From Clostridium kluyveri (GTDB lineage Bacteria > Bacillota > Clostridia > Clostridiales > Clostridiaceae), in contig NZ_CP018335.1 in assembly GCF_001902295.1 (NCBI RefSeq), positions 2,294,001 to 2,358,000 of the forward strand: 64,000 nucleotides of DNA, read 5' to 3'. The translations under genes and the position numbers were made by a program. Shown one piece after another: positions 54,573-63,417 of this stretch. Under the pieces are notes generated by a model. It was not told the origin of the DNA and did no database searches. It saw only the letters and a program-made list of their open reading frames with translations. The first letter of the stretch is position 1. Each line of letters starts with the position of its first letter.

Positions 54573-54858
54573 TATATATAACGACACCTTCTTTTAGTAT
54601 ATTTTTTATTAATTCTTCTTTGCTAAGCTCATTAATGGATAATATATCAAAACTTAGACAAGTATCTAATTCATTTATATCCATATTTATCTTTGCTAAA
54701 ATTAAATGAGTTACACCTTCACCAAATATACATAAATCTATATCGGAATTATGCCTATTATCCCCTCTAGCTCGGGAGCCAAATAATAAAACTTTTTTAA
54801 CCTCTGTATATCTACTAAAAATCACTTCTAACTCAGTTTTTAATTTATCATCTATCAA
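54544..54858 (-). CDS. Minimal nucleotidyltransferase (HI0073-like)
   Basis: 104 residues from TTG 54858. The motif LLFGSRARGDNRHNSDIDLCIFG holds the GS and D-x-D catalytic residues. It overlaps its HI0074-like partner by about 28 nt. Confidence 0.87.
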   Translation of the reverse strand: MIDDKLKTELEVIFSRYTEVKKVLLFGSRARGDNRHNSDIDLCIFGEGVTHLILAKINMDINELDTCLSFDILSINELSKEELIKNILKEGVVIYNEEIRSKNI

Positions 54859-55080
54859 TTTTAATCACCCATACTAAAAATATTCATTTTTTATCAATTA
54901 TATCATATAATTCCCTTATCCTCTTTTTATAAAAGCCGTGAAAAATATGTGTCAAATAAGAAAGTAGATAAAATGCATTAAATGGTTGAATCATAATTAA
55001 ATTCTCCATAAAATTTTTATTAAAGATGGTAAATCATATCTCTTGCCTGTGTAAAACCTTCTGAAATTTCTTCTATAGTA

Positions 55081-55509
55081 TTATAATTTTCTATAAATCT
55101 TCTTCATTATATTTACTACTTTTTCCATTTTATCTTTATTCTTTTCTAAAAAAATTATGATTTCTTCTATACCAGGCTGTTTGTAAACATGTGCTATTCT
55201 ATTTCTGTATCTTCTATATACATTTAAAAAATCCAGCAGGTTTTTATCTATAATTTTATTTTCGTATAGTTTTATTAAAGATTTTTCCATATCATCACTA
55301 ATCTTATACAATTTTAGTTCTTTTAAACACATAGATGTAAAACTCTCAATTAATATAAAATACTCTAAAAAGGTTTGTTTTATAGATGATTTTATCAAAC
55401 TATTTAAATCTTCATCCTCAATTTCCTCTAATTTAAATAGTGCCTTATTTAAGAGGCTTATTGTTTCCTCTATATTTTTTATCAAATCATACAATCTAAG
55501 CTTATTCAT
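55081..55509 (-). CDS. HEPN-domain protein (HepT-like toxin)
   Basis: 142 residues from ATG 55509. All-helical with R-x4-H-x-Y in YRNRIAHVYKQP. It follows and overlaps a nucleotidyltransferase gene by 8 nt, the arrangement of MntA/HepT toxin-antitoxin systems. Its first ~30 codons are duplicated in the debris at 57328-57437. Confidence 0.83.
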   Translation of the reverse strand: MNKLRLYDLIKNIEETISLLNKALFKLEEIEDEDLNSLIKSSIKQTFLEYFILIESFTSMCLKELKLYKISDDMEKSLIKLYENKIIDKNLLDFLNVYRRYRNRIAHVYKQPGIEEIIIFLEKNKDKMEKVVNIMKKIYRKL

Positions 55510-55921
55510 CAAAAATCAAATCCCTTTCTCTGAAGAATCTAAAGGTTTCATTTTCCTTATATACCCTTTCCACCTCCATATAATCTAAATTGTATAACTT
55601 ACAATGGTCATCATCGTATATAATTTTTCCATTATCATATATACTAACTTTCATATTTAACTGAGTATCTTCTGATTTTAAATCAACTATATCCACATCT
55701 CTACCTAAAAGTTTTTCAAGGGATTCTTCCATAATCATTATTACATCAGTAGTAATTTTATTTTTACTTAAAATTGCAATATCTACATCAGAATATTCTT
55801 CAAAATTCTCTGTTAAAATACTGCCAAATACTACAGCTGTGTTTATTTTATTTTGTTTAAATATATCTATTGCCTTTTTTGATTTTAGCTTATCTAATAT
55901 ATTTATTTTACCACCATCCAT
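55502..55921 (-). CDS. MNT-domain nucleotidyltransferase (antitoxin type)
   Basis: 139 residues. The motif AVVFGSILTENFEEYSDVDIAIL has the GS and D-x-D pair, followed by the third Asp in GRDVDIVDLKS. It would AMPylate and silence the HEPN partner. It follows the broken Rpn gene by about 20 nt. Confidence 0.85.
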   Translation of the reverse strand: MDGGKINILDKLKSKKAIDIFKQNKINTAVVFGSILTENFEEYSDVDIAILSKNKITTDVIMIMEESLEKLLGRDVDIVDLKSEDTQLNMKVSIYDNGKIIYDDDHCKLYNLDYMEVERVYKENETFRFFRERDLIFDE

Positions 55922-55943
55922 AGTAATATTGTCACTTCCTTAT

Positions 55944-56392
55944 TTAATTTTGATATTTCTTTTTTAGTTGTATTACCCTTTCTTCAGGCAGCTCAGTTAT
56001 ATCAACTATATCTGCTATGCTATCTCCTCGTTTTAGCATTTTTTCAGCTATCTTTATTGCTTTTTCAGTTTCTCCTTCTTCCCTTCCTTTTGCCTCAGCA
56101 GCCTTAATTTCTGATTTTTGAATACGAAGTCTTTTTAAATCATTTTCATATATTTCTCTTTCCTCTTTATTCAGGTACATAATATCAAGCTTTTCTATTG
56201 CCTTTTTCACTGCACTATCTTCTGCCAGTTCTTGTGGTATTTTTTCTTTATCTATTTCATAGGCCCTATTTAAAAAAGCTGCTCATCTTCTGAAAGTACT
56301 GAATTTATAAATGAAATTAATATGTCCTTATTCTCGGAACTTCCAAATAATTTCTTAAATGCAAAATCTACTTTAGGATTTAACCTGCACAT
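55944..56392 (-). pseudogene. Rpn-family nuclease/transposase, internally deleted and frameshifted
   Basis: From ATG 56392 the frame reads a typical Rpn start (NPKVDFAFKKLFGSSENKD) and stops after about 40 codons. Another frame then continues NRAYEIDKEKIPQELAED and the family's Glu/Lys-rich C-terminus (KAAEAKGREEGETEKAIK). The ~150 central residues with the PD-(D/E)XK site are gone. The C-terminal part still has an open frame (55944-56210), but no complete enzyme can be made. Confidence 0.8.
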
Positions 56393-56404
56393 TACAAATT
56401 CACT

Positions 56405-56480
56405 CCTTTTCCATAGTTCTCCACCATTTCTTCCTTACATTCTATCACATTATTTAGGATTTAAACACTTAAAAAAATAG
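56405..56480. repeat. Leader repeat, copy 2
   Basis: This leader of the broken Rpn gene is similar to 57505-57575 and 34662-34708 (TTACATTCTATCACATTAT, then TTTAAACACTTAAAAAA). The stretch 56481-56678 has no gene seen. Confidence 0.7.
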
Positions 56481-56678
56481 TTGCCAGAGTGCACATTGCA
56501 ACTGACAACTATTTTAGATAATTTTTAGTATTTACATAAAAGGTACAGTAAGTCTTTATCCAAACTTCTCTCTATCAACGAAATCTTTATACCTTTGCAT
56601 CTAATTCCATTACATACTTTTTTCCCAGTGCCTATCACCCTAGTAAAAAAGCTGAAGCATAGGTTAACAATATTTACG

Positions 56679-56897
56679 TTAATCTAATTCTCCAACTTTT
56701 CTCAGCGCATTTTCATACAACTTCTTAGATATTCTATAATTAGCTTTAATAAGTGAATCAAGATAATTTCTAAGTTCTATTATCTTACCCTTTTTCTTCG
56801 CTATAATTAATACTCCTATAATACCAATTGATTGTAATAACTTACCTATAACTGATAGTCCAATAATAGGGCTAGAATTACATATAACTTTAATCAT
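56679..56897 (-). pseudogene. DUF3368 PIN-like toxin with central deletion
   Basis: 72 residues, half the usual DUF3368 length. It keeps the N-terminus (VICNSSPIIGLSVIGKL) and the C-terminal half (SIGIIGVLIIAKKKGKIIEL... ISKKLYENAL), but the middle with the conserved acidic residues is missing. The join is in frame. Its first codons overlap the UPF0175 gene. It is probably an inactive toxin. Confidence 0.75.
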
Positions 56898-57180
56898 TAA
56901 TGCTCTCCATTCTACTTAGTAAACTTTTAATTGCTATATCATCCATTTTTTCATGTTCTTCTGTATATTCCCCCCAAGGGATTCCTCTATCTTTTAGAAC
57001 ATCTATAAATTCACCTAGTGAAAGCTTTGATAACTCTGCTGCTCTTGCTAAAGTAACCATATTCCCAGCAAATAACCCTATAGCGATTGAAACATTTACT
57101 TTTTCATCTATAGTTTTTCCTCCATTTAGCATATTTACTATTGGAATAATATCATCATATACTTTAATATTTGCTGACAT
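56890..57180 (-). CDS. UPF0175-family antitoxin-like protein
   Basis: 96 residues from ATG 57180 (GGTGG 9 nt upstream). The family pattern is in VSIAIGLFAGNMVTLARAAELSKLSLGEFIDVLKDRGIPW, a helix-turn-helix-like fold. UPF0175 genes typically precede DUF3368/PIN toxins, as here. The protein seems intact although its partner is deleted. Confidence 0.82.
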   Translation of the reverse strand: MSANIKVYDDIIPIVNMLNGGKTIDEKVNVSIAIGLFAGNMVTLARAAELSKLSLGEFIDVLKDRGIPWGEYTEEHEKMDDIAIKSLLSRMESIND

Positions 57181-57327
57181 ACTTATCCACCATCCTTTTT
57201 CCAATATTATATCATGTTTTAATACCAATATCTATTTTGTAAAATTTACACCTCTCAGAGCAATAATATCCTAATAGTTTTAGAAATTTATTCACCATTT
57301 TTCTAAATAACGGTTACCCTACTATTT

Positions 57328-57573
57328 CAATTTCCTCTAATTTAAATAGTGCTTTATTTAAAAGGCTTATTGTTTCCTCTATATTTTTTATCAAATCATA
57401 CAATCTAAGCTTATTCATCAAAAATCAAATCCCTTTCTCTGAAAAATCTAAATATTGTCACTTCCCTATTTGATTTTGATATTTCTTTTTTAGTTGTATT
57501 ACCTTTTACATAGTTCTCGCCCTTTCTTTCTTACATTTTATCACATTATCCATGATTTAAACACTTAAAAAAT
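57328..57573 (-). pseudogene. Collapsed second copy of the Rpn-MNT-HEPN module
   Basis: Three blocks match the region 55.4-56.5 kb in the same order. 57328-57452 matches 55419-55543 (HEPN start and MNT end), 57453-57504 matches about 55928-55978 (Rpn end), and 57505-57573 matches the Rpn leader 56405-56478. The intervening coding DNA is deleted. Its last 47 nt are identical to 34662-34708. Confidence 0.8.
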
Positions 57574-57697
57574 AGTTATCATATAATTACATGTGATTAT
57601 TGACAATTTTACTCTTTTCAAGTGCCTGTCACCATGGTTTATGATACAATATTGATGACTAATCAAAAACTGCAATGAAATAAGGGGGTTACATTTC

Positions 57698-58804
57698 ATG
57701 AAAAATAAATTTATAATAGGAATTTTGGTCAGCACTTTTTTACTATTGGCACCTAGTGTAAAAGCAGCAAACTTTACTGACAATCAAACAGTAGACTCTA
57801 ATAAAACATGGACAATCAAATTTACGGATGAAGTTAGATTTGATAGTGCAACCAAAGAAGGAATAACTGTAACAGATACCAAAGGTGTCACAATAAATAT
57901 AGGTATTCAATTGGGACAAGACAGTAAGACAGTTATAGTGACGGCTCCAGAAGGTGGATATACAAAAGGTGAGAGTTATATCTTGAATGTTGGAAGCAAA
58001 GCCCATTCCATTAAAGGTAAAGCATTAAAGAATGAATACAAATTACATTTTAATATTAAAAAAGATACTAATAATATAGTAACATTTAAGGATGCAAATT
58101 TAGAACAGAAAATAAGAACTATAATAAACAAGCCTACTGGAAATATTTATAAAAGTGATGTTGAAAACATTAAAGAACTGAATATTGAACTAGGTGAAAT
58201 ACAAGACATAAGTGGAATTGAGAGTTTAACCAATTTACAAAAACTTGATTTATACGGTAATAAAATCAGCGATATAACTGTATTAAAAGATTTAATTAAT
58301 TTACAAGAATTAAATCTAGGTTATAATAAAATCAATGATATAACTACATTAAAAAACTTGACCAATTTACAAAAATTAAATCTATATGTCAATCAAATAA
58401 GTGACATAAGCGCATTAAAAGACTTAACTAATTTAAAAACGCTTGATTTAGAGGACAACCTAATCAGTAATATAAGTATATTAGAAGGATTATATAATTT
58501 AAAAATACTTGATTTAGATTATAATAAAATCAGCAATATAAGTGCACTAAAGGGATTATATAACTTACAAAATATTAGTGCATACAAAAATCAAATAAGT
58601 GACATAAGTGCACTAAAAGGATTGTATAATTTAAAAACGCTTGATTTAACAGATAATCAAATAAGTGACATAAATGTACTAAAAGGACTATATAATTTAA
58701 GAATACTTTACCTGGGAGATAACCAAATTAGTGATACTGATAAACAATTATTACAAAATGCACTTTCAAATTGTACTATTAAATATATAAGAGATTATAA
58801 ATAA
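57698..58804 (+). CDS. Secreted leucine-rich-repeat protein with Ig-like domain
   Basis: 368 residues. Signal peptide (KFIIGILVSTFLLLAPSVKA), then a ~100-residue Big_5/SbsA-type Ig-like domain (WTIKFTDEVRFDSATKEGI; GYTKGESYILNV). From residue ~165 to the end there are about eight 22-residue leucine-rich repeats of internalin/SDS22 type (consensus LTNLQKLDLYGNKISDI). No cell-wall anchor motif. A surface or secreted binding protein is likely. GGGGG precedes the ATG. Confidence 0.88.
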   Translation: MKNKFIIGILVSTFLLLAPSVKAANFTDNQTVDSNKTWTIKFTDEVRFDSATKEGITVTDTKGVTINIGIQLGQDSKTVIVTAPEGGYTKGESYILNVGSKAHSIKGKALKNEYKLHFNIKKDTNNIVTFKDANLEQKIRTIINKPTGNIYKSDVENIKELNIELGEIQDISGIESLTNLQKLDLYGNKISDITVLKDLINLQELNLGYNKINDITTLKNLTNLQKLNLYVNQISDISALKDLTNLKTLDLEDNLISNISILEGLYNLKILDLDYNKISNISALKGLYNLQNISAYKNQISDISALKGLYNLKTLDLTDNQISDINVLKGLYNLRILYLGDNQISDTDKQLLQNALSNCTIKYIRDYK

Positions 58805-58810
58805 AAAAAT

Positions 58811-58838
58811 ACTAGGGACCTTGGGACAGGTCCCTAGT
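58811..58838. terminator. Terminator between LRR gene and Rpn gene
   Basis: ACTAGGGACC and GGTCCCTAGT pair around TTGGGACA. A T-run follows on the minus strand, so it mainly ends the Rpn gene and could serve both directions. Confidence 0.75.
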
Positions 58839-58873
58839 GTGTTATGCCCCTTTGTTCAATATTTTCATGAAAT

Positions 58874-59928
58874 TCAATTTAAAAAGTATTTTTCCAGTTC
58901 CTCCACCTTTTCCATATCAAACAGATTCACAGCTATAATATCCAAGGCTTCATCTGATAAACTATTTATTTTATGGGTATAACCATCTGGAAGTTTAGTA
59001 AATTTCTTAACAAGCATTTTAGTAATCAATTCTGACTTACCTTCTTTTCTACCTTCTTTTCTGCCTTCTTTTCTACCTTCTTTTCTCCCCTCTCTTCTGC
59101 CTTCTTCCAACCCTGTTTCTCTGCCTTCCCTTATGATATTATCTATAGTTTTACCTAAATTAGATACCATAGAATCAACCTCCCCTTGACTGGATTTTTC
59201 CAATATCTCTTCTATCTTTATTTTAGATTCACTGTCTAATCTCGGCTTATTATACTTTTAAGCCATGCTTTAAGAATGTCAAATTGTTCTGGAGTTATCT
59301 TTTTAAGTACATATGCTGTCAACCTCAGTCTCTTTACCAAATCTTCCTTACTTATTTCCTTGTCAAGCAAAAATACCGTAGATACCATGTTCGCCATATC
59401 TTCAAGCTGTTCTTCATTATATCTGTAAATATCAAACAACATATACCTGAAGTCTATTACATTTTCACCAAACAGCTTGCTTCCACTCAATACATCCTTG
59501 AAATTTTTACAGGCAGTCCATGTATTTTTACCATTGTAAAGTACCATAGGAATAATAGATGGAAGTTTAAAATCTTTTTTACTCCTGTCATTCTTTGAAG
59601 TATTTTTAAGTATTTCTCTCCATATCTCTACCATATAAAATAGTAATCTCATGGGCATCCTGTAATCCACACGAGATTGAAATTCCAGGAGTATATAAAA
59701 TATTATTTCCTCTCCCTCTATATTCACCCTATATACTATATCCGACTCTTCTTCACTGAAATCTTCAAGTACGTATGACTTGTCAACAAGTATCAAATCC
59801 TCGCTTTTGATTAGGTTAACCCACTCCTTTTTCACAAACCCGCGTAAAAGCTCCAGAAATGTTTCCTTATGGGAAAATATATACTTATACCCTACGTCAT
59901 GTTCATGGTGAACCCTGCTTTTCCCCAT
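58874..59928 (-). pseudogene. Rpn-family recombination-promoting nuclease/putative transposase, frameshifted
   Basis: The first part (59928-59236, ~230 codons) has the PD-(D/E)XK region DIVYRVNIEGEEIIFYILLEFQS and ends abnormally at LKSIISRD. One base lost in an A-run near 59245 would explain this, because the shifted frame continues PRLDSESKIKIEEILEKSSQ into the second part (59203-58874). The C-terminal half carries a tandem (R/K)EG-R/K repeat coded by a 12-bp unit. The nuclease domain itself is intact, so a truncated protein may still be made. Confidence 0.85.
59041..59105. repeat. 12-bp tandem repeat inside the Rpn gene
   Basis: About five copies of a CCTTCTTTTCTA-like unit code for EGRK repeats in the Rpn C-terminal tail. 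The unit length keeps frame, so slippage would only change tail length. Confidence 0.8.
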
Positions 59929-59961
59929 ACCATCTTCCTCCCGGTAATATCCTTATTTGCT

Positions 59962-59994
59962 GTTAGTATATACCAGAACATAAGTTCTTATACA
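59962..59994. repeat. Rpn leader repeat with AGAAC inverted repeat
   Basis: Upstream of the Rpn gene; near-identical to 54113-54145. It contains AGAAC-ATAA-GTTCT. Confidence 0.65.
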
Positions 59995-60197
59995 TTAAAT
60001 TCTACATCTGCTATTTTTATTTTATCAAAATATTTTATGATGATCCACACTTTCTATATCAGTTCAAATTATAAATTGCAGTTGATTCTTAATTGATGTT
60101 TAACGTTGGTTATAAATGTGATAAAATGTAATTATTATAGGAAATTTATATGTATATTTATAAGTCATAGATTTTTAAGTTGAGGGGTAGATAAATA

Positions 60198-61661
60198 ATG
60201 TTCATCAATCATAATATAAATGCAACAATTGCTTATAATAGAGCAAATTTAGCTGGAAAAACAAAATCTAATGCCATGGAAAAACTATCTTCAGGTATGA
60301 GGATAAATAAGGCAGCAGATGATTCCGCTGACTCAACCATTTCCCAACAAATGAGAGCTCAGATTAGGGGACTTGAGCAAGCAGGTAGAAACATTCAAGA
60401 TGGAACTTCACTTATTCAAACAGCGGAAAGTGGATTAAGTGAAATAGAAAATCCTAATTTACAAAGGATAAGAGAGCTTTGCGTTAAGGCATCAAATGGA
60501 ACATTAACTGATGAAGATAGAAAAATAATACAAAAAGAAATAGACGAAATAAGAAATGGTATTAATGATATTGCGAATAATACTGAATTTAATACAATTA
60601 AGCTTTTAAGACCTCCTATATCCGAAACTCCTATAACAGCTCCAGGTAAAGCAGATATTGTATTTATTATTGATAAAACAGGTAGTATGTCTGGCACTAT
60701 TACTAATGTACAAAATAATATAGAATCTTTTGTAGGTCAATTACAATCAAATAATGTAGACGTTAGGTTAGGGCTTGTAACTTATGGAGACTGCAATCTA
60801 TCAGAAGGTGGAGATTCTATAATTAAAAAAGATTTTACAAATGATGTAGAAACTTTTAAAACATTCATTGGAGAAATTGTTGTATCTGGAGGAGGCGATA
60901 TGAATGAATCTGGATTGGAAGGGATTGAGGAAGGAGCATTAATGTATTCTTTTAGAGATACTACTTCTAAACAGTTTATTTTAGTAACAGACGCAAAAGT
61001 ACATAACTTTTCAGAAGATGGTGAATCTTTATACGATATTGACAGTGTGGCAGATGATTTAAAAAATAATAATATTAAATTGACAGTAGTAGGATCCATA
61101 GACGAAGATATTAAAAATCAATTAAAAAAGCTTTCCGATTCAACTGGTGGAAGTTATTTGAATTTATCAGGAGATTTTGCTTCACAATTAAGTAGTTTAG
61201 CTTCTAATATTGCGGAAGATTCAGCTGAAATTATGCAAGAGGATGAAATGCCAGTATTAAATCTTCAAGTAGGAGCAAATTCAGGACAAGAATTTAAAGT
61301 AGAGCTTTTTGATGCAAGAACTAAAAATTTAGGAATAGATAGTATTAAAGTTGATTCAATTAAAGAGGCAGAAAAATCTTTGAAAAAAGTAGATAAAGCC
61401 ATAGAATTAGTGTCAAATCAGCGTTCAAAATTCGGTGCATATGAAAACGCTTTAGAACATATAAAAAATAATGTGGAAAACTATAATTACAATATAACTT
61501 CTGCAGAATCAAGAATATCTGATGCAGATATGGCAAAAGAAATAATGAAAATGACCAAAGGCAGCATAATTGAACAATCAGCTCAATCAATTTTAAAGCA
61601 GGCACAAAAAATGCCAGAGAGTGTTATTGATTTAGTGAACAAGTGGCAAGAGAATGTTTAA
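60198..61661 (+). CDS. Flagellin with von Willebrand factor A domain in place of the variable domain
   Basis: 487 residues. Residues 1-137 are a canonical flagellin N-terminus (D0/D1: KLSSGMRINKAADDSADSTI; QRIRELCVKASNGTL; NTEFNTIKLL). Residues ~152-335 form a vWA domain with a MIDAS start DKTGSMS at 159-165, LGLVTYGD near 191, the metal-loop region GGGDMNESGLEGI and QFILVTDAKVH. Residues ~395-487 are the flagellin C-terminus (NQRSKFGAYENALEH; ISDADMAKEIMKMTKGSI). The ends needed for export and assembly are complete, so the vWA should be displayed on the filament. GAGGGG precedes the ATG. Confidence 0.92.
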   Translation: MFINHNINATIAYNRANLAGKTKSNAMEKLSSGMRINKAADDSADSTISQQMRAQIRGLEQAGRNIQDGTSLIQTAESGLSEIENPNLQRIRELCVKASNGTLTDEDRKIIQKEIDEIRNGINDIANNTEFNTIKLLRPPISETPITAPGKADIVFIIDKTGSMSGTITNVQNNIESFVGQLQSNNVDVRLGLVTYGDCNLSEGGDSIIKKDFTNDVETFKTFIGEIVVSGGGDMNESGLEGIEEGALMYSFRDTTSKQFILVTDAKVHNFSEDGESLYDIDSVADDLKNNNIKLTVVGSIDEDIKNQLKKLSDSTGGSYLNLSGDFASQLSSLASNIAEDSAEIMQEDEMPVLNLQVGANSGQEFKVELFDARTKNLGIDSIKVDSIKEAEKSLKKVDKAIELVSNQRSKFGAYENALEHIKNNVENYNYNITSAESRISDADMAKEIMKMTKGSIIEQSAQSILKQAQKMPESVIDLVNKWQENV

Positions 61662-61709
61662 GAATAATTACAAATAATAATTATATATCTAAAGACAGGA
61701 GAATAAGAA

Positions 61710-62576
61710 ATGCCTTTTGTTGAAAATACCAAAGTATACAAAATGAATAGAATAGAAAGGAACATAATCATAGGAAGTCTTCTAGGTGATGGCAGCCTTG
61801 CGCTTTATGGCAGAAGTAAAAACGCATATTACAGGGAACATGGATGTGAAAAACAAATTCCATATAGGAAATGGAAAGCTGAAAAACTGAAAAATCTTGA
61901 CTTCAAAATACTTACAAACTGTAAGAATCCCAAGCTGTGTTCCCCCAGCAGTAATATCTATACCAAACTACACAACTTATTTTATAAAAATGGAAAAAAG
62001 GTACTTACTCCAGAAAATATATTACTTCTGGATCATCCAATAGGACTCGCATGTCTTTATATGGATGACGGCTCATTGGTTATAGATTCAAGTAAAAGGA
62101 AAAATGGATCCATATACATTTTCCCGAGAATATACATTTACACTCTCAATTTTTCAAAAGACGAAAACATAATATTAAAAAATCATATAGCGAAAAAATT
62201 CAATATATACACAAAACTAAAGAAACGTAAAGATGGAAAACATTATATATTGGAAATAAATAAGAAAAACGAAATAATAAAATTCATAAATACAGTAAAT
62301 CCCTTTGTAGAACAAATACCCTGTATGCACTATAAAATGAAGCTCAGAGAAAGATTTGAAGAAAAAAGATTGACATTAATAAATCAAGGCTATAAAAATA
62401 TAAACAATTGGTCTGAAAATATAACAGAAAACAAGTATTCTAAAGATGAAGAAAACTTCATTATAATATCAAAACAAGCTGGAATTTCAGATAGAAAAAT
62501 TGCATCTCATCTAGGTAGAAACTACTGGGGCATAGTAGACAAAGTTAGAAGGTTAAAGCTTCAAAATAGGATTTAA
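61710..62576 (+). CDS. Free-standing LAGLIDADG-type homing endonuclease
   Basis: 288 residues. Two LAGLIDADG-like helices with catalytic acids: IIIGSLLGDGSLAL near residue 20 and LACLYMDDGSLVI near residue 112. The C-terminal ~50 residues look like a helix-turn-helix (GISDRKIASHLGRNYWGIVDKVRRL). AGGAG precedes the ATG. It starts 48 nt after the vWA-flagellin gene with no terminator between, so the two may share a transcript. No intron or intein boundaries are visible. Confidence 0.85.
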   Translation: MPFVENTKVYKMNRIERNIIIGSLLGDGSLALYGRSKNAYYREHGCEKQIPYRKWKAEKLKNLDFKILTNCKNPKLCSPSSNIYTKLHNLFYKNGKKVLTPENILLLDHPIGLACLYMDDGSLVIDSSKRKNGSIYIFPRIYIYTLNFSKDENIILKNHIAKKFNIYTKLKKRKDGKHYILEINKKNEIIKFINTVNPFVEQIPCMHYKMKLRERFEEKRLTLINQGYKNINNWSENITENKYSKDEENFIIISKQAGISDRKIASHLGRNYWGIVDKVRRLKLQNRI

Positions 62577-62688
62577 TGTAATCTGAAATTTCTTCTGTTT
62601 TCCTCATCCAGAGTTTTAACCTAACTTAATTTATTATCTGTATCTTTGCTTCGGTTAAAATTGTAATTCTTGATATATATAGTTTTTA

Positions 62689-63012
62689 TCAGTCATATTT
62701 ATATAATATAACAGCAATTCTCACAGCCTCAGCAATATCATTTTCATTTTTTACTGAAAATTGATACCACCCAAATCCTCCATTAAATTTATTTCCAACA
62801 TTATTAAGCTCCAGTATTTGTGAATCTATAGGCATGCCATCTGTTCTAACAAAAACATCAATATTATTAGACTGTGGTTTTAAAGTGAGCATACAATAAT
62901 TTTGATTTTTTCTACCTGTAGCATATGGCTTCTCAAATCTGAAACCTGTGTCCCTCATATTTTTTACGTAGCTTCCCTTATTACAAGAATATTTAGAAAC
63001 ACCAATAACCAA
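62689..63012 (-). pseudogene. DUF5655-like C-terminal fragment
   Basis: 107 codons from a TTG without ribosome-binding site. The open frame continues upstream to about 63070 without ATG. YCMLTLKPQSNNIDVFVR and GGFGWYQFSVKNENDIAEA resemble the end of DUF5655 'predicted transport' domains. It is probably the remnant of a larger protein. Between 63013 and 63417 nothing convincing was seen apart from a 14-codon frame at about 63070-63120. Confidence 0.5.
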
Positions 63013-63417
63013 TTTAAAAAATAACTTTTTTAGATAATCATCACATTTATAAAATATATTATAGAAATCGGGTCAATTATCCATTTCATCTTTTATTCTT
63101 TCCTTCCTTAATTCCATCTCAATACACCTCACAAATTATAAAATGCCTATAATTTAAACTGCTTTTGTGGCTCTATCTTTCCAGATTATATTCTCTTACT
63201 TCGAATACCCATTATTAATACAATCACTATAAAAATAAATTTTGAATTTTTTCGTCTTTCATACTTATTCCATGAATCTCTCGAAAAATTTTAACATTAA
63301 AATTACTTTAATAAGCAGAAATAAGCAGATTAATTCATTAAATATCTTCACAACAACTTAATATTTATTTTTACTCATGAGTTACACACAATTTTTAGGA
63401 TAACTTTATTAAATTTC

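Noticed and set aside
58996..59110. 12-bp tandem repeats as a CRISPR-like array
   Set aside because: The units are contiguous without spacers and encode an in-frame EGRK repeat of an Rpn protein tail.
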